Both the position numbers and the translations under genes were made by a program. The notes beneath the pieces are model-generated. The model worked only from the letters and a program-made list of their open reading frames with translations, was not told where the DNA came from and ran no database searches. DNA of 64,000 nt, taken from contig CM067550.1 of NCBI GenBank assembly GCA_034509755.1, forward strand, positions 9,479,001 through 9,543,000, written 5' to 3'. The stretch comes from Anisodus tanguticus. Lineage: Eukaryota > Streptophyta > Magnoliopsida > Solanales > Solanaceae. This document shows, in pieces, positions 46,601-58,265 of this stretch; position 1 is the stretch's first letter, and each line of letters begins with the position of its first letter.

Positions 46601-48265
46601 TAAAACTGGCAGATAATGGATACGCAGTGGTTGGAATAGATTATGAAGGCCATGGAAGGTCAGCAGGCGCCCGCTGTTACATCAAAAGGTTTGACAACAT
46701 TGTCAACGACTGCAGTGACCTTTTCAAATCAGTTTGCGGTAAGCTACCAAATGCCTCAACATTTCTTTTTGGCTGGAAAGATTATAAATAGGTACAGTGT
46801 CACAGTTTTATTCCTCAATTAATTATTTCAGATTAGATATTGGTAAGATGCCAATTATCACCTCCTCCCAGGCATAAAACGATTAATATGGAAAGTAAGT
46901 TTGCTACTATAGCGAAGTAGTGTACACTCCTCACTCATCAGTTAAATATTAAAAACTACATGACCTCGGAAGCTGTCACAGCGGCAAATCATCTATCTCT
47001 GATATTTCTTTATCTTTTCTCTTGGTAAATTTTTGGAGTCCTTCCAAGTGAAACTTTCTAAAACACTTAAAGCCTTTGTTCCTTTTACGTCAAATATTTT
47101 TCAACGTGATACGTATGGTTATCTTCACGTACTTGTTATCCACTTCCTAAAAGGCATGTTTTCTTGGATATCAGCGCAGGAGGAGTACAGAGAGAAAACA
47201 AGGTTTTTGTATGGGGAGTCGATGGGAGGGGCTGTGGCTCTTTTAATACACAAGAAGGATCCTTCCTTTTGGAATGGTGCTCTGCTGGTTGCACCTATGT
47301 GTAAGGTAGGCCAATTAAGATTTTCAGTGTAGCACATTCACTGTAATTGATGTGCTTTAATGCTTGCATTTAGTAGCGAGGGACCTTTAGAACTCAAAAG
47401 GAAAATGAGTCGTCTAACTTACGTTGCAAAAATCACCAGATATCTGAGAAGGTGAAGCCACATCCAATGGTTGTAAGCTTACTAACTAAAGTGGAAGATG
47501 TCATACCAAGATGGAAGATTGTCCCCACAAAGGATGTCATTGATTCGGCCTTCAAAGACCCCGCTAAAAGGGAAGAGGTGAGATTAATCGTTAAGTTAAT
47601 ATGCAACATTTGCTAGCTAATTCCAAGTAGCATTAATTATATATGATGTCCGTTTCTTGTCATTCTGCAAGTATAGGTACGTGGGAACAAGTTAATTTAT
47701 CAGGAAAAGCCAAGACTAAAGACAGCATTGGAAATGCTAAGGACCAGCATGCACCTTGAGGAAAGTTTGCACGAGGTAAACAATAATTGAATCATTCCGA
47801 TAAAATGAAAACTGAAAGTGTAGCGTAGTTGAAAATTTTGAATTCGTTCTGTTGTTTTGACAGGTCACTCTACCATTTCTAGTGTTACATGGGGAAGCAG
47901 ACATAGTAACTGATCCAGAAATAAGTAAGGCTTTATATGAGCAAGCGAGTAGCAAGGACAAGACTATTAAACTCTATCCAGGAATGTGGCACGGTTTGAC
48001 ATATGGTGAGCCAGAAGACAACATTGAGATCGTCTTTTCAGATATCATCTCGTGGCTTGACAAGCGAAATGGAGAGAATATTGATATTGAAAATGCTACT
48101 TTGGTTGAGAGATCAGTTTGCCGAGCTACACCTACTCCATATGATGTGCACACAATTTCTTCACCTGTAACGATCAATGGAACAAAACCACAGAGAACAC
48201 GTCCACAAGCGAATTATCTATGCGGGTGGAGAGGGCGTCGGATGCATCATCATTCTGCAATGTAG
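43698..48265 (+). CDS. Alpha/beta hydrolase: monoacylglycerol lipase / caffeoylshikimate esterase-like
   Basis: CDS join(43698-43718, 43838-43928, 44012-44044, 46592-46738, 47175-47305, 47440-47577, 47677-47775, 47864-48265) is 1,062 nt and encodes 353 aa. All introns are GT-AG and the phases close. Serine-hydrolase features: HGYGMECSG at residue 37; HGRSAG; nucleophile elbow GESMGG with Ser113; LHGEADIVTDP with Asp233; and MWHGLTYGEP with His263 complete the triad. PMCKISEKVKP and VPTKDVIDSAFKDP are typical of the plant MAGL clade. That clade cleaves monoacylglycerols, and one member acts in lignin synthesis as caffeoylshikimate esterase; which applies here cannot be told from motifs. The tail after about residue 290 is long and ends in basic, histidine-rich GRRMHHHSAM; family members are commonly about 310-350 aa. 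Intron 3 (2.5 kb) hosts a TRIM and a MITE. Confidence 0.9.
44150..44335. mobile_element. Diverged relative of the 35,961 hAT MITE
   Basis: Shares the internal order of 35,961-36,159: aaatatgtgtaaaa-ttcac, aataaatagt, tatgaa, aaataaaatggtttat, aaaaaatttaaa and cttaaatctt. Terminal repeats are eroded. It lies in intron 3 of the lipase-like gene. Confidence 0.5.
44406..44747 (-). mobile_element. Katydid-like TRIM in lipase-like gene intron 3
   Basis: Two direct repeats of about 119 bp (44,406-44,524 and 44,629-44,747) share gtaaagaat-gatct, ctaactcaa, aaaagctagcttatagg, gaggattg, caagttcatataag and gatgtgaaactct. Between them lie ctccccgcacgtccggacc and gataccatgt. On minus, TGGTATCAC right after the LTR edge is a Met-tRNA-type primer site, so the element is minus-oriented. 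The layout and the words around GATGTGGGACTC are those of the classic plant TRIM families. Confidence 0.75.
44748..46591 (+). other. Remainder of lipase-like gene intron 3
   Basis: No further exon or named repeat is seen. The acceptor used (ttatggctag at 46,582-46,591) restores the frame from MRG to VGIKLADNGY. Short frames at 45,843-46,123 lie on both strands and do not resemble exons. Confidence 0.5.
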
Positions 48266-49122
48266 AAACTCCTTCATTTGTTCATTCCTGTTATGGTGAA
48301 ATAATTGTTACTGCTAGTGTTATTTATGAGTAAATGGAAAACAACAGGTTTTCCAGATATTATAAGATGCAAAATCTCAAGTTATTCTTGATCTCCTGAT
48401 GCTCCAGTAAACCATGCTGAAGTAAACTTCATTGAGCGAATTTACTCAAGTTATTCCTTCCCTTTACAAGCAGTATGGTTCCGGTTCTTATTAGTTACTC
48501 CTACATTATAATGAATTTTGACACTCTTAAGTAAGGCTGGCCAGTGGGCTGGGTCGGTCCGGTCCCGACCCGATCCCCCTAAAAAAGAAAAAGCAGTGTC
48601 GGGACTCGAAATCGGGACGGGACCTGGGCTCGTCCCGCCCCGCCCAACCCGACCCCCCCTTTGCAAAAATGACCGTTGCTCAACTGCCATTTTTGGCCCC
48701 CCACCCTCTTAATATTTATTTTTAACCCATAAGTTATTATATTCATAATTTAACCCAATTTTCCAACTATAAATATCTCATTTTTTCTTCATTTTATCTT
48801 ACAAATCTTTCTACAATCTCTCTATTCTCTCAATCTATCTCTTTACAAGTCTACAATTACATTGCCTACTAAATATTTTATTTTATTTGCATTTGTATAA
48901 TTGTATCAAAGTTCAAAAATTGGGATTGAAGTTAGCAACTAGCTTGAGGATCATTCATCGAGCAAAGTTTCAATTTCCAACCTCTATTACAAGTCGACGT
49001 TACGTCAGCGTTTGGTACATTCGTTCCCTCTTTAAATTATTATTGTTACTTTATTTTAATTATCGCACTTAATTTCATCATCTTTAATTATTTATTTGCA
49101 TAATTAAAATTGAAGGATTAAG

Positions 49123-51350
49123 ATGTATGTTTAAGAGTAAGGGTAAGGGTAAGGGTAAGGGTAAGGGTAAGGGTAAGGGTGCTTCTTTTCGTAGGGGTAA
49201 CAACGGCAGGGGTACTTCTTCTAGTCATCATATTTCTAGACAGGATGATTTGATTTATTACACTCATATAGATGAAACAATTTTTTTTAATGATATACCA
49301 TTAGATGATTAGATATATTCTGCAACTGAATCACACTTTAATTTAGAAGATAATCTAGATGACACACCCACTAGTGCACCTCAAACTGAAATTGGAACGC
49401 CTCTTATTCCCCTAGTGTGAGACGAGACCCCACACAACGAAAATTAAAATCAACTGCATGAGATTTTTTTGATAGGGTCCAAGAGAATCAAGTAGTTAGA
49501 TGCAAATTTGTAAAAATGTTTATAAATTTAAAATGGAAAAAGGTTAGGGTGGGACGAGAGGTTTATTGAGACATGTACAAGGCTTTCACAAAGCTAGGTG
49601 GAATGAATACGAGTCTACAAATTGGCTGCGCCAATGCGCTCTCAGTCGGGACAAGGTTCACATAGTGTCTCGGACCAAATACAAGGTCAAATTAACCCGA
49701 CGACGGGGGAATTGTAGGTCCTAAATACGATAAACATAGAGATATGTAAGCAATAATAAAATTAGTTGCGGTGGATGGTTTGCCTTTTTCATTTTCTTCT
49801 TATACTGGTTTTATTCATTACATAAGAGATATGTATAATCTTGTTTTTAAAGGTTTTTCTAGATCAAGACGTTTTTAAATTTGCAAATGAATATTAACAA
49901 TATTTACATTATGCATTATATCATTTTCCTGGCAAAGTATCTATCACTTCTGATATAGGCCGTAGTACTAACGACAATGATTATTTAACTATAACATGTC
50001 ATTGGATTGGTTATAATTGGTCTATGAAAACGTATTGTAGCATATAGATATATTGATGATAGGCACACTAGAAATTTTATTGCAGAAAATATTTATCAAG
50101 TTTGTGATTATTATGATATTACTGACAAAATAATTATTGTTACGTTAGATAATGCTTCTTTTAATAATTATAATGTGAGACTTTCAAAAAATCTATTAAC
50201 TCCATCTTTTCCTAATCATTTTCATATAAAATGTACGTGCCATATTTATAACTTAGTTATAAAGGATGATTTATTACTTTTTGAAGACATTCTTAATAAA
50301 GTACAATTTGCTATAAACTTTATTTTTAGAAGTAATAGAATACAAAGAAAAAAAGAATATAAAAAAACTTGTCACATTACATTTTAGAAAAAATCCTGAA
50401 GAAGTATTGACTAGGTGGAATTCTCTATATGAACAACTATTTGTTGCTTACGATTATAGAAGACCTATAACTTTTATTTTTTAACGTCCATAATCGAAAT
50501 TCAATTGATATGCTTATAGATAATGATTAAGAAAAAATTTAAGAACTTATTGAATTTTTAGAGAAATTTTTTCAATCAACTAAAGAACTTTCTAGTATAT
50601 ATTATCCTACTATTTAAACTATGTTATTTTATATAGCTCTAATATTTTTGTTACTTAATTAATATATGGAAACCCCATCTTATAAGGCACCTATTAAAAA
50701 ATGTTTATCAAATTAAAAAATATTTTTTCTATATTCACGCTATTTATATTATTGGTGTTGTATTAAATTTGACTATTAAAATAGACGGTTGTAAAACACT
50801 TATTGAAACTATTTATGATTGCATCGCTGTACTTCCACCTCCAACTCCAAAAAACTAAAATGAACAACCACCTAAGGAACCAACTAAAGAAGAAGTTTGT
50901 CTAGCATACACGATGAATGCAAAAAAAAACATACGCATTACCAACAAGGAAGTGCTAGCAACCAACCGATTTCTATACCATCTTCTTCTTTTTCAATACA
51001 ACCTTATAAAAGACATGTTGTTTCTGCGGCTAGTAAGCCTTAGAAATAGAATGTTTAGTGGTTCCACTGCTAATCAAGTTAGTGAGTTTGATGTTTTTGT
51101 TTTGCATGGTGTTGTACCGTACCAAGCAGTTTTCAATGAAGAATGACATGAAGACTTGCTTAAATACTAAAGGAAAAATGAGAAGACATTTCCGACACTA
51201 GCAAAGATGGCCCGAGATGTGTTGAACATTCAAGCGTCATCAACAACGTCTGAAAGCGCTTTTTCTGCCGGAAGATTTCAAATAGGAGAGCACATACACT
51301 CATTAGCGGGAGACAGCTTGGAGATTGCAGTTTTATTAAGAGATTAGATA
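49123..51350 (+). pseudogene. hAT transposase pseudogene (BED/RICESLEEPER-like)
   Basis: Scattered frames in order: an N-terminal MFKSKGKGKGKG tract; a core with NDYLTITCHWIGYNWSMKT and TDKIIIVTLDNASFNN followed by HIKCTCHIYNLVIKD (about 49,960-50,270), the hAT core region with its conserved CxxH segment; and near 51,205-51,350 ARDVLNIQASSTTSESAFSA, the C-terminal hAT dimerisation domain (typically VLAIPVSTVASESAFS). Many stops and frameshifts separate them, so it is not functional. Confidence 0.88.
49135..49179 (+). repeat. (GGGTAA)n hexamer run
   Basis: About seven ggtaag repeats coding (Gly-Lys)n at the N-terminus of the dead hAT transposase. The word is GGGTAA, which is neither the plant telomere unit (TTTAGGG) nor TTAGGG, so it is treated as a coding microsatellite. 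Confidence 0.8.
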
Positions 51351-51907
51351 CGAGCGGAGCGTAGAAGGTGCGGTCAACCGGAGATCAACGAAGAAGACGA
51401 CGACAACGAAATCTTATCCGACGGAACTGGAAGCGACGTCGACCAATTTGACCAACAAATTCCAATTTCAACCGAAGAACCACAAGACATTGTGAAGAAA
51501 TTAGAAAAGGTGTTTATAAATATGTAATTTTTTTAATTGCAATTTTACTATGTGATTTGCAACTTTCAACACCACAAAGTTGCAATTTTGAAATTGTATT
51601 ACAAAAAAAATCATATTTCTATTAGGCACAAAAACAACATTGAGATGTTTTTATTATATTATCTTGTTCAATTATTGAAATGTTTATATATATTATTTTT
51701 TAAATTAAGTGTAAAATAAAAATAAAAAATAAAAGTACGAAAATCCCGACCCCGCCCCATCAAGACCGGTCCCCTTTTCCGACGGGATGAGGGACGGGAC
51801 AGGACGTTGGCCAGTCCCGCCGGAGGACCGGTCCCGACCTCCCCCAGTCCCGTTTGGTCCCGTCTCACCGGGCCCCGCCCCGCCCCGTTGGACACCCCTA
51901 CTCTTAA

Positions 51908-53340
51908 TGTTAAAATAACTCTAAACAGTAAAATGCACTTGTTGGTAGTTACATTTAATTTCCTTTAAAGGGACCTGAAAAAGGCTAGAGTTTGAGGCCT
52001 CAGTGAAAGAACTCAAATTTCAAACTGATGTTGCCAAAATCCCATTATCCAAATAGCAAAAACGAAACAAGTACAAAGAAACTCAACATTTCTTTAACGT
52101 ACAAAATGAAAAATGGAAGTTCTCCAATTACATGTTAACAAAAACATAAAAATCAAAATACCTATGAATTGCTTCAAGATCTTCTAAAGAGTCAAATTAT
52201 TTAAAATCCTTATTTTCCTGGTGGTTATTGAAAGACAACTCTTGATCTTCTAAATGTCCATTAGCCATTAACCCAAATATCCAATACTAAATCCAACGCC
52301 CTATTGTACCCCTTTTGGCACACTTAAGAGTCGTGTTGAATGTCCTAAGAAATTAATTGTTCGTGGGATGGATCAATGTTAACCCTTGGGCTATAGCTAT
52401 TCTTTAAAGGACAACACAATCCATTGTTGGTAAGGATAGTAAATAGGGAGAAGAGAAGAAGTCAAACGTTTGGTAGGGTGTATTAGGTAGTATTAGGTAG
52501 AATAATGATGCTAAATTTTAGTACAATATAATGTTTGGTTATAAATTTAAGTCTAGTACACTCAATATCATTATTACTCATACACCATATTTAGTATTAT
52601 TCTTCTACATAATAAATTATGACATTAACAATATAAATACTATTCTTATACTTATACATCCGATTCAACACTTTTTAGAAATTATGCAATACACGTTACT
52701 TTTTAATACAACAAACCAAACAGTCAATATGAAATAATGACAATATAATTTGTCTTTGAACCAAGCCACCCTTAGTGCTTCTCGGAATGTTGCATTGCTT
52801 GCATGAACCATTAGTAAGCCAAGTCCGTAGTCCGTACAAGTAAACTTTTCTTTAGATCTGTTTGACATAAATTTTTTATTTGGACGATTGTGGTAGCATG
52901 AGAGATTATTGACGCAATTTGACATGAATATTCTATTTGAATATTTATTTTTTAAGAAAGAAAAAATCCAATTTATAGATTCAAAACCAAAAATCTATAA
53001 TAACTAAACTTAAAAAAATGATACACATCCGAACTTATTCGTATGGATTTGAATTGTAATTTCTTAAATTCAAAAATTAAAATTCCAAATTGAACTGCCC
53101 GATGCCCAACTTATTCAAAAGTACTGGATGTTTTTTTTTCTTATGCAAATTTAACCAAATAGACTATCAAGGAGACATAATTTAAAGAGAGGCATATCAT
53201 TTGTACAAAATCAATTAATTGCACAGGTCTTTAATATTTGCGCTTTAAAATTGAACTTATGCCTTGTTGAGGTTATGATGCGTAACTTATACCCTTTTGA
53301 ATGGAAAAAATTAAAGACCAGAGACGAAAGTGCAAAATCC
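51908..53340. other. Spacer upstream of SmD2
   Basis: No gene is supported. It contains a possible MITE at 52,464-52,725. The remainder is AT-rich and shows nothing recognisable. Confidence 0.4.
52464..52725. mobile_element. Possible MITE with GTTTGG-type ends
   Basis: The left end aaacgtttggtagggtg and right end acaaaccaaacagtc are partly inverted. The interior is AT-rich with a tandem gtattaggta pair. About 260 bp. No clear target-site duplication. Confidence 0.4.
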
Positions 53341-53377
53341 CCTCTCCTGCAACTGAAAAAAAGAAAGATAAATTGTT

Positions 53378-53485
53378 TGGGCTTTAACCCGTTTCCAGCA
53401 GGCCCAGCCCATAGTCCCTTTTGAATCTTAGAAGAGGAGAGCGGCCAACTTGAATGTTTTCGGTTGTCCCCTCTTTAAACCCTAG
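53378..53485 (+). promoter_or_regulatory. SmD2 promoter: site II motifs and telo-box
   Basis: TGGGCT at 53,378-53,383, GGCCCA at 53,401-53,406 and AGCCCA at 53,406-53,411 are site II (TGGGCY) elements in both orientations. AAACCCTA at 53,477-53,484 is a telo-box, about 45 bp before the ATG at 53,530. This pairing is well known upstream of plant ribosomal-protein and other growth-linked genes, where TCP-type factors bind site II. That it drives SmD2 in dividing tissue is inference. Confidence 0.65.
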
Positions 53486-53529
53486 TAGATACTAATCTCC
53501 ATATTCGATTTCTTCTCTTTTCATCAAAG

Positions 53530-56529
53530 ATGAGGTAAGTTTAAACTCCTACTCTACACTTTCAGTTTGTTCTTTTAAAGTTTTAATCTCAGTTTACTTG
53601 GAGATCAGTATATACTTAGCAGAGTCAATGTCCTGCCTTTTATTGGAGAATTTATTAGAAAAACACATGGAAACGTAATATTCCGAACAATTTTAGGTTT
53701 AGCAGATTATATATGTTAGGCTACTTTCCTAAAAACAACTAGATAGTTTGTCTATGTAAACAAGGGGAGCATTGAAGTGAGTAACTGTTAAAGTTGTTGT
53801 CATGTTGCCAGGAGTTCACGGGTTCAAGCCGTGTAAACAACCTCTTGTAGTAAGGATGCTTACAATAGACACTTGTGGTCCTCCCCGTACTCCGCACATA
53901 GCTGGACCTTAGTGCACCGGGCTGCCCTTTTAGTTTGTCTATGTTAAGTATTTTTTTGGACTAGCAAATTTGAAGAATTTTAGGTATCTTCTTGACCAAT
54001 TTTGTACAGGTTTTGGGTGTGTAGTCTTTTTGGCTTAAAGACAATAAATTTACTAGTATTGAAATGTAAGTCTGAATAGATTGATATAGCTGACCCCAAC
54101 TAGCTATAGGGCTAAGGCTTGGGGGTGTTTTGTTTTCTTTGTTGAGTTCTTTATGCAGCTAAAAAAGAACCTTTCTGCTTACTTGGGTTAATGGTAAGAC
54201 AACTTTAGAACAGATTCATCATCAATTGACTTTTTTGTTAATCTTTTACAAGTGTCTGAACTTCATAAATTGATTAACATGCATCAAAACATAATGGTGA
54301 AAATAAGAATGTCAAAACCTTTCTCTACTGCTTATATCCAACCAAACAGCACATATTTTGGCATAATGGAAAATTTCACACTGTATATAAAGATTGAGAT
54401 TAAGGGCCCGTTTGACCATGAAAATTGTGAAATTTTAAAAAGTAGTTTTTGTTTTCAAAGTGAAAATGGTATTTGGAAATTGGAGTTGTGTTTGGCCATA
54501 AATACAAATTGGAGTTGTTTTTGAATGTTGTAAGTGATTTGCAGTGAAAAAAGTGAAAATGACTTTTTGGTGTTTTTCAAATTCCGGAATTAAACATGAT
54601 TTCTGGAACTCAACTCTGGAAAAAAGTAAAAAATATTCATGGTCAAACGGTGACTTATTTTATATGTATATAGAGTAGATGTTGAATACCCTTCACTTCT
54701 TCATATATTTAGTTCTTTATACTTTGAATCCCTTTACTGAAAATTGGCTCCTCAACTGATTCACCTTCTCCTCTAGCTCTTTATTATTACTGCTCTTTGT
54801 TTTCCCGGCACATCAGTAATAGAACCCTTCTTTTTGCTAGAATAAAAGGATAACTAGGCTGTAGGATGTACTAATAGAAATTAGAAAAAATCTGGTTAGT
54901 GTCTCATGTTTTCATTGCTGATGTCTTTTCTATTCCTGCTGATTCTTGTGTTACTTAAATATTAGCAAGTGGAGGTTCCTAAGTATTTTCCTTTTCCTTT
55001 TCTTTTTTGCTCTTTTGCAGTCGGCCAATGGAAGAAGATGCCCCTGTAAGTCAGCTTACTCTGCAAGTGTTTTGCCTATACACAGATCTCATTGTTTATT
55101 TTTCTCATTTTTCCTCGGCTTATGTCCATGTTGTGAACTATTTTGTGTTTTAGGGCCTGTCTAGTGCTTATTGCTTGCTTTCCTTTCCTTTCTATTCACC
55201 TTAGTGCCATGTGTGCGATTAGATTTTCTTTTGTTGGTAGTCATCATCCTTGCTTTACACATTACATCTGACAATTTTCTGCCGTACGTCTTTTACAACA
55301 ACATACCCAGGACTTCAAAATAACATTATAGCTAGGATGAAATTTTTGTAAAAAATTAGAATTTCCAAGTATAAAAATTGTTGGCTGAATTAGAAGACTT
55401 TATTTTCTACACTTGTGTTGCGGCCACCTCCATGCAAGTAACGTGACAGTATTGGATACCGTAGAAGCTAGGTCTAAACTTTGTGGTTCTCCTTTAACAG
55501 GCATCCTAGTTTCATTTCTTCTTGGTATGTTTGTCCATACATGTGATCTTATTGTTCATTTTTCATGAGTTGCTTCTTGTTCGCCATCCAGATGTCAAAG
55601 TGCTTAGCTTCAAAATTTTAATAGGTAGATTACCCAGCTTAAGTACATAGTGAAGAGTGTATGCGTTTCTATTTTGGTGTAATAGAGGAATGGACCTCAT
55701 CCGTCCCCAGTGAATATGACTTGCTTATCAGATTTATGGAAGATGTCTTATATTTGCTAATGGAGATTCTTGCAGGGGAAAAATGAGGAAGAGGAGTTCA
55801 ATACTGGCCCACTTTCCGTCCTGATGATGAGTGTTAAGAATAATACACAGGTATCTAATAGACTTTAGCGCTTATAATGATATCTTTGTTTATGTCGTGC
55901 TTATTTGTTAATGCTAATCATAAAAGAATTTGACTAAATATGTGGAACCTTGTTTTCTGTTGACCATTTGCTTTCTAAAGCCATGCATGTATACTTTCTC
56001 ATTTATCTTAGATTTCAATAATGTAGAACTAGATGCAAGCTTCAGTTTTGTATGTGGAAGGGCATCAGCTTTGTGCATGCTATCTTACAGATATTTTTTC
56101 TGGCTGTTTTGTGGCTTGTAGGTGCTCATCAACTGTAGGAACAACAGGAAACTTCTTGGTCGTGTGAGAGCATTTGATCGTCACTGCAACATGGTGCTTG
56201 AAAATGTTAGAGAAATGTGGACTGAGGTTTGTTTGTCTATGTTTTTCTTAATATATTTTTGGGACATATGTGTATTGTGTCTTGGATTTGTAACTTGCGC
56301 CAAAAGGCTCCAGTTATCAAAGTTGTCTATGGTTTATTCATAGTGTGTATTCTGTCTTGGATTTGTAACTTGCACCAAAAGGCTCCACTTACCAAAGTTG
56401 TGTATTCTTCAGGTGCCCAAGACTGGAAAAGGAAAAAAGAAGGCTAATCCTGTTAACAAAGATAGGTTTATTAGCAAGATGTTCCTTCGGGGAGATTCTG
56501 TGATCATTGTCCTCCGAAATCCCAAGTAG
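53530..56529 (+). CDS. SmD2: Small nuclear ribonucleoprotein Sm D2
   Basis: CDS join(53530-53534, 55021-55045, 55776-55850, 56122-56226, 56413-56529) is 327 nt and encodes 108 aa, the normal SmD2 length. The first exon carries only ATG AG; the acceptor at 55,020 completes AGT. Sm fold: Sm1 with NNTQVLINCRNNRKLLGRV then RAFDRHCNMVLENV (about 32-64), and Sm2 with FLRGDSVIIVLRNP (94-107). The intervening loop is lysine-rich (GKGKKK). SmD2 is one of seven Sm proteins that ring the Sm site of U1, U2, U4 and U5 snRNAs in the spliceosome. Downstream, AG|GTATTG at 56,532 and aatgtag at 57,293 could form a 3'-UTR intron (weak). Intron 1 holds an Au SINE and a MITE. The next gene, UXS, is on the opposite strand. 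Confidence 0.95.
53758..53930 (+). mobile_element. Au SINE in SmD2 intron 1 with perfect TSD
   Basis: Full-length-looking Au SINE of 173 bp. An A-box region (taaagttgttgtcatgttgc), a B box (gggttcaagcc), then acaacctcttg, gcttacaatagacacttgtg and gtgcaccgggctgccctt. Flanked by the 14-bp duplication tagtttgtctatgt (53,744-53,757 and 53,931-53,944), identical on both sides. Confidence 0.93.
54404..54654. mobile_element. hAT-like MITE in SmD2 intron 1
   Basis: The left end GGGCCCGTTTGACCATGAA and right end TTCATGGTCAAACGGTGAC are inverted repeats of about 19 bp with few mismatches. About 250 bp, with internal repeats of a ttggagttg motif. Non-coding. Confidence 0.8.
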
Positions 56530-56531
56530 AG

Positions 56532-58265
56532 GTATTGCTGTATCTTTGGCGTTCATTTCATCGGTCCATTTTTGAAGTGCAAATACCTTCTAATCCGCTA
56601 TTATGCAATCAATTCTTTGGTACAAAAAATATAAATGCCAAGTAAAGTTGGTTGAACTCATTATTATGAAATTTATAAATAAAATTCGGAACTTCAACAA
56701 TGATTACCTCTTAGCATTTAAATAATTGCCTTTATGGAAATGAAATGGCGAGCGAGCTGTCGCCAAGTGGGAATCGAGTACCATCATAAGAAGATTAATT
56801 GCAGGAAATGATAGCAAGAGAAGTTTCATATTCTTTTTTCCAAGCTAGGGATATGGAGGACATAAAAAGATTTGTGTGTAATATTGGATACAAATGATAG
56901 GAAGCTCAACGGTAGGGACTAGGAAACAACTATATGATTAAAATCTGCATTTTCTATTCTCGAAGTATGGATATTTGATGAATTACTAAAAGAGCTTAGC
57001 TTGTGCTCAAATGCTCCCCTGCTAGTGCAGGGCAACGGATTAATGAAAGCATGGTCATATACTGTTTTCCTTACATTTCTGTGAAGAGGCTATATCCGGT
57101 CTGCTTATGGAAATGTTTCATTTCCTCTTTATTTTGTGCTTTTCTTCTTGAAATGCATTTTTGGGTGGTTATGCACATTCTTAATTTATTTCCTATTGGC
57201 AAGTTTGGGTACATTGTTCCCACATTTTTTTTCTTGTATACGTCTGATGTCCCTCATTTCTTACTAATTCTAATACACTTGTGTAATGTAGGTGAATTGG
57301 ATTTGTATGCTTTGGAGCAGAACTTAAGAGCTGCTAGGAGTTGGACCAGCACTGTAAATCTTTCGTATTCGGGAGTTTACCTAGGCATAACACCACCTTT
57401 GCTTGCTGTAGGGTGCTGTAAGACTTAATATAGGATTTTGATGTTCAGCTACATACTGTTGTCTTTTTCATGAACTTCTTGTAAACGTTGGACCTTGTAT
57501 GTTGAATGCTATGATCGACTAATATGTATGGTACCTATGTCGCACAACTCCAGATACATTGTCCATTGTGAAGCATTGATGTGCTGGTATACTTAAACTA
57601 TGGTCGAGTTTTGGTGCACGCGTTGGCTGGACATGTGAGATATTCGAGTTTGAAATGGAGAAGCAGAGATAATCAAATGAAATGAATATGATAAATGAAG
57701 TGTATAATATTACCCTTTCCTGTTATACCGTGTTTGCATCACTTACTTAATCCCGGTATTATACACAGCTTGCCAAATTCATTGTTTACTTTCTCTAGAT
57801 GGCAGATATAAATTTTACATATACAAAAGTATTATACATCTGCTGTATATTTTTAGTTTAAAGTAACAATTTTTATTCAGCATATAGAGTATCTATCAGG
57901 TACAGAATCTCCTTTACTTGGTCTACTGTTTTCCAAAGTAGCCTCTGCAAACAGCACCCTTCCCCCTTGAGAGTAAAGAAGACACTAACCCCTTAAAAGT
58001 TCCACATTGAAGTGAAAAAATATGAACCTGTTTATTCTTATGATAATAATGGAGGCTGCTCGTCTACATCAAGATTTAAGGAAGGATAATAGAATTACAA
58101 AATTGACAGGAATGGAACATGAAACAACTATTACACTATTCAAAGGACTAGGGGGGCTCAGTCTTCTGCTGAAACTAAATGAGTACAAAGAGTCATCTTT
58201 CGCCGCCGTGCATTTCACCCTGACCGAGTTAAAACCACCATAACAATATCCAAATACGCTCTCTA
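56532..58265. other. Convergent SmD2 / UXS intergenic region
   Basis: Holds the SmD2 3' flank on the left and the UXS 3' UTR on the right. A block at 57,293-57,430 follows a good acceptor (cttgtgtaatgtag) and may be a spliced SmD2 3'-UTR exon. Open frames here (for example 57,003-57,428) do not resemble known proteins. Confidence 0.4.

Larger units (their letters stand above)
48531..51899 (+). mobile_element. Degenerate hAT DNA transposon
   Basis: Flanked by the identical 8-bp duplication actcttaa (48,523-48,530 and 51,900-51,907). The left end gtaaggctggccagtgggc and the right end gttggacacccct are a diverged inverted pair. C/G-rich subterminal blocks (cgacccgatcc, gacgggac, ccggtcccgacc) repeat in inverse orientation at both ends. 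A broken transposase gene fills the middle. About 3.37 kb. Confidence 0.9.

Noticed and set aside
49135..49179. Telomere-like repeat
   Set aside because: The unit is GGGTAA, not the plant TTTAGGG or the TTAGGG type, and it codes Gly-Lys repeats in a hAT transposase remnant.
57003..57428. 141-codon plus-strand ORF between SmD2 and UXS
   Set aside because: Cysteine/phenylalanine-rich translation with no family resemblance. It spans a likely intron and UTR.
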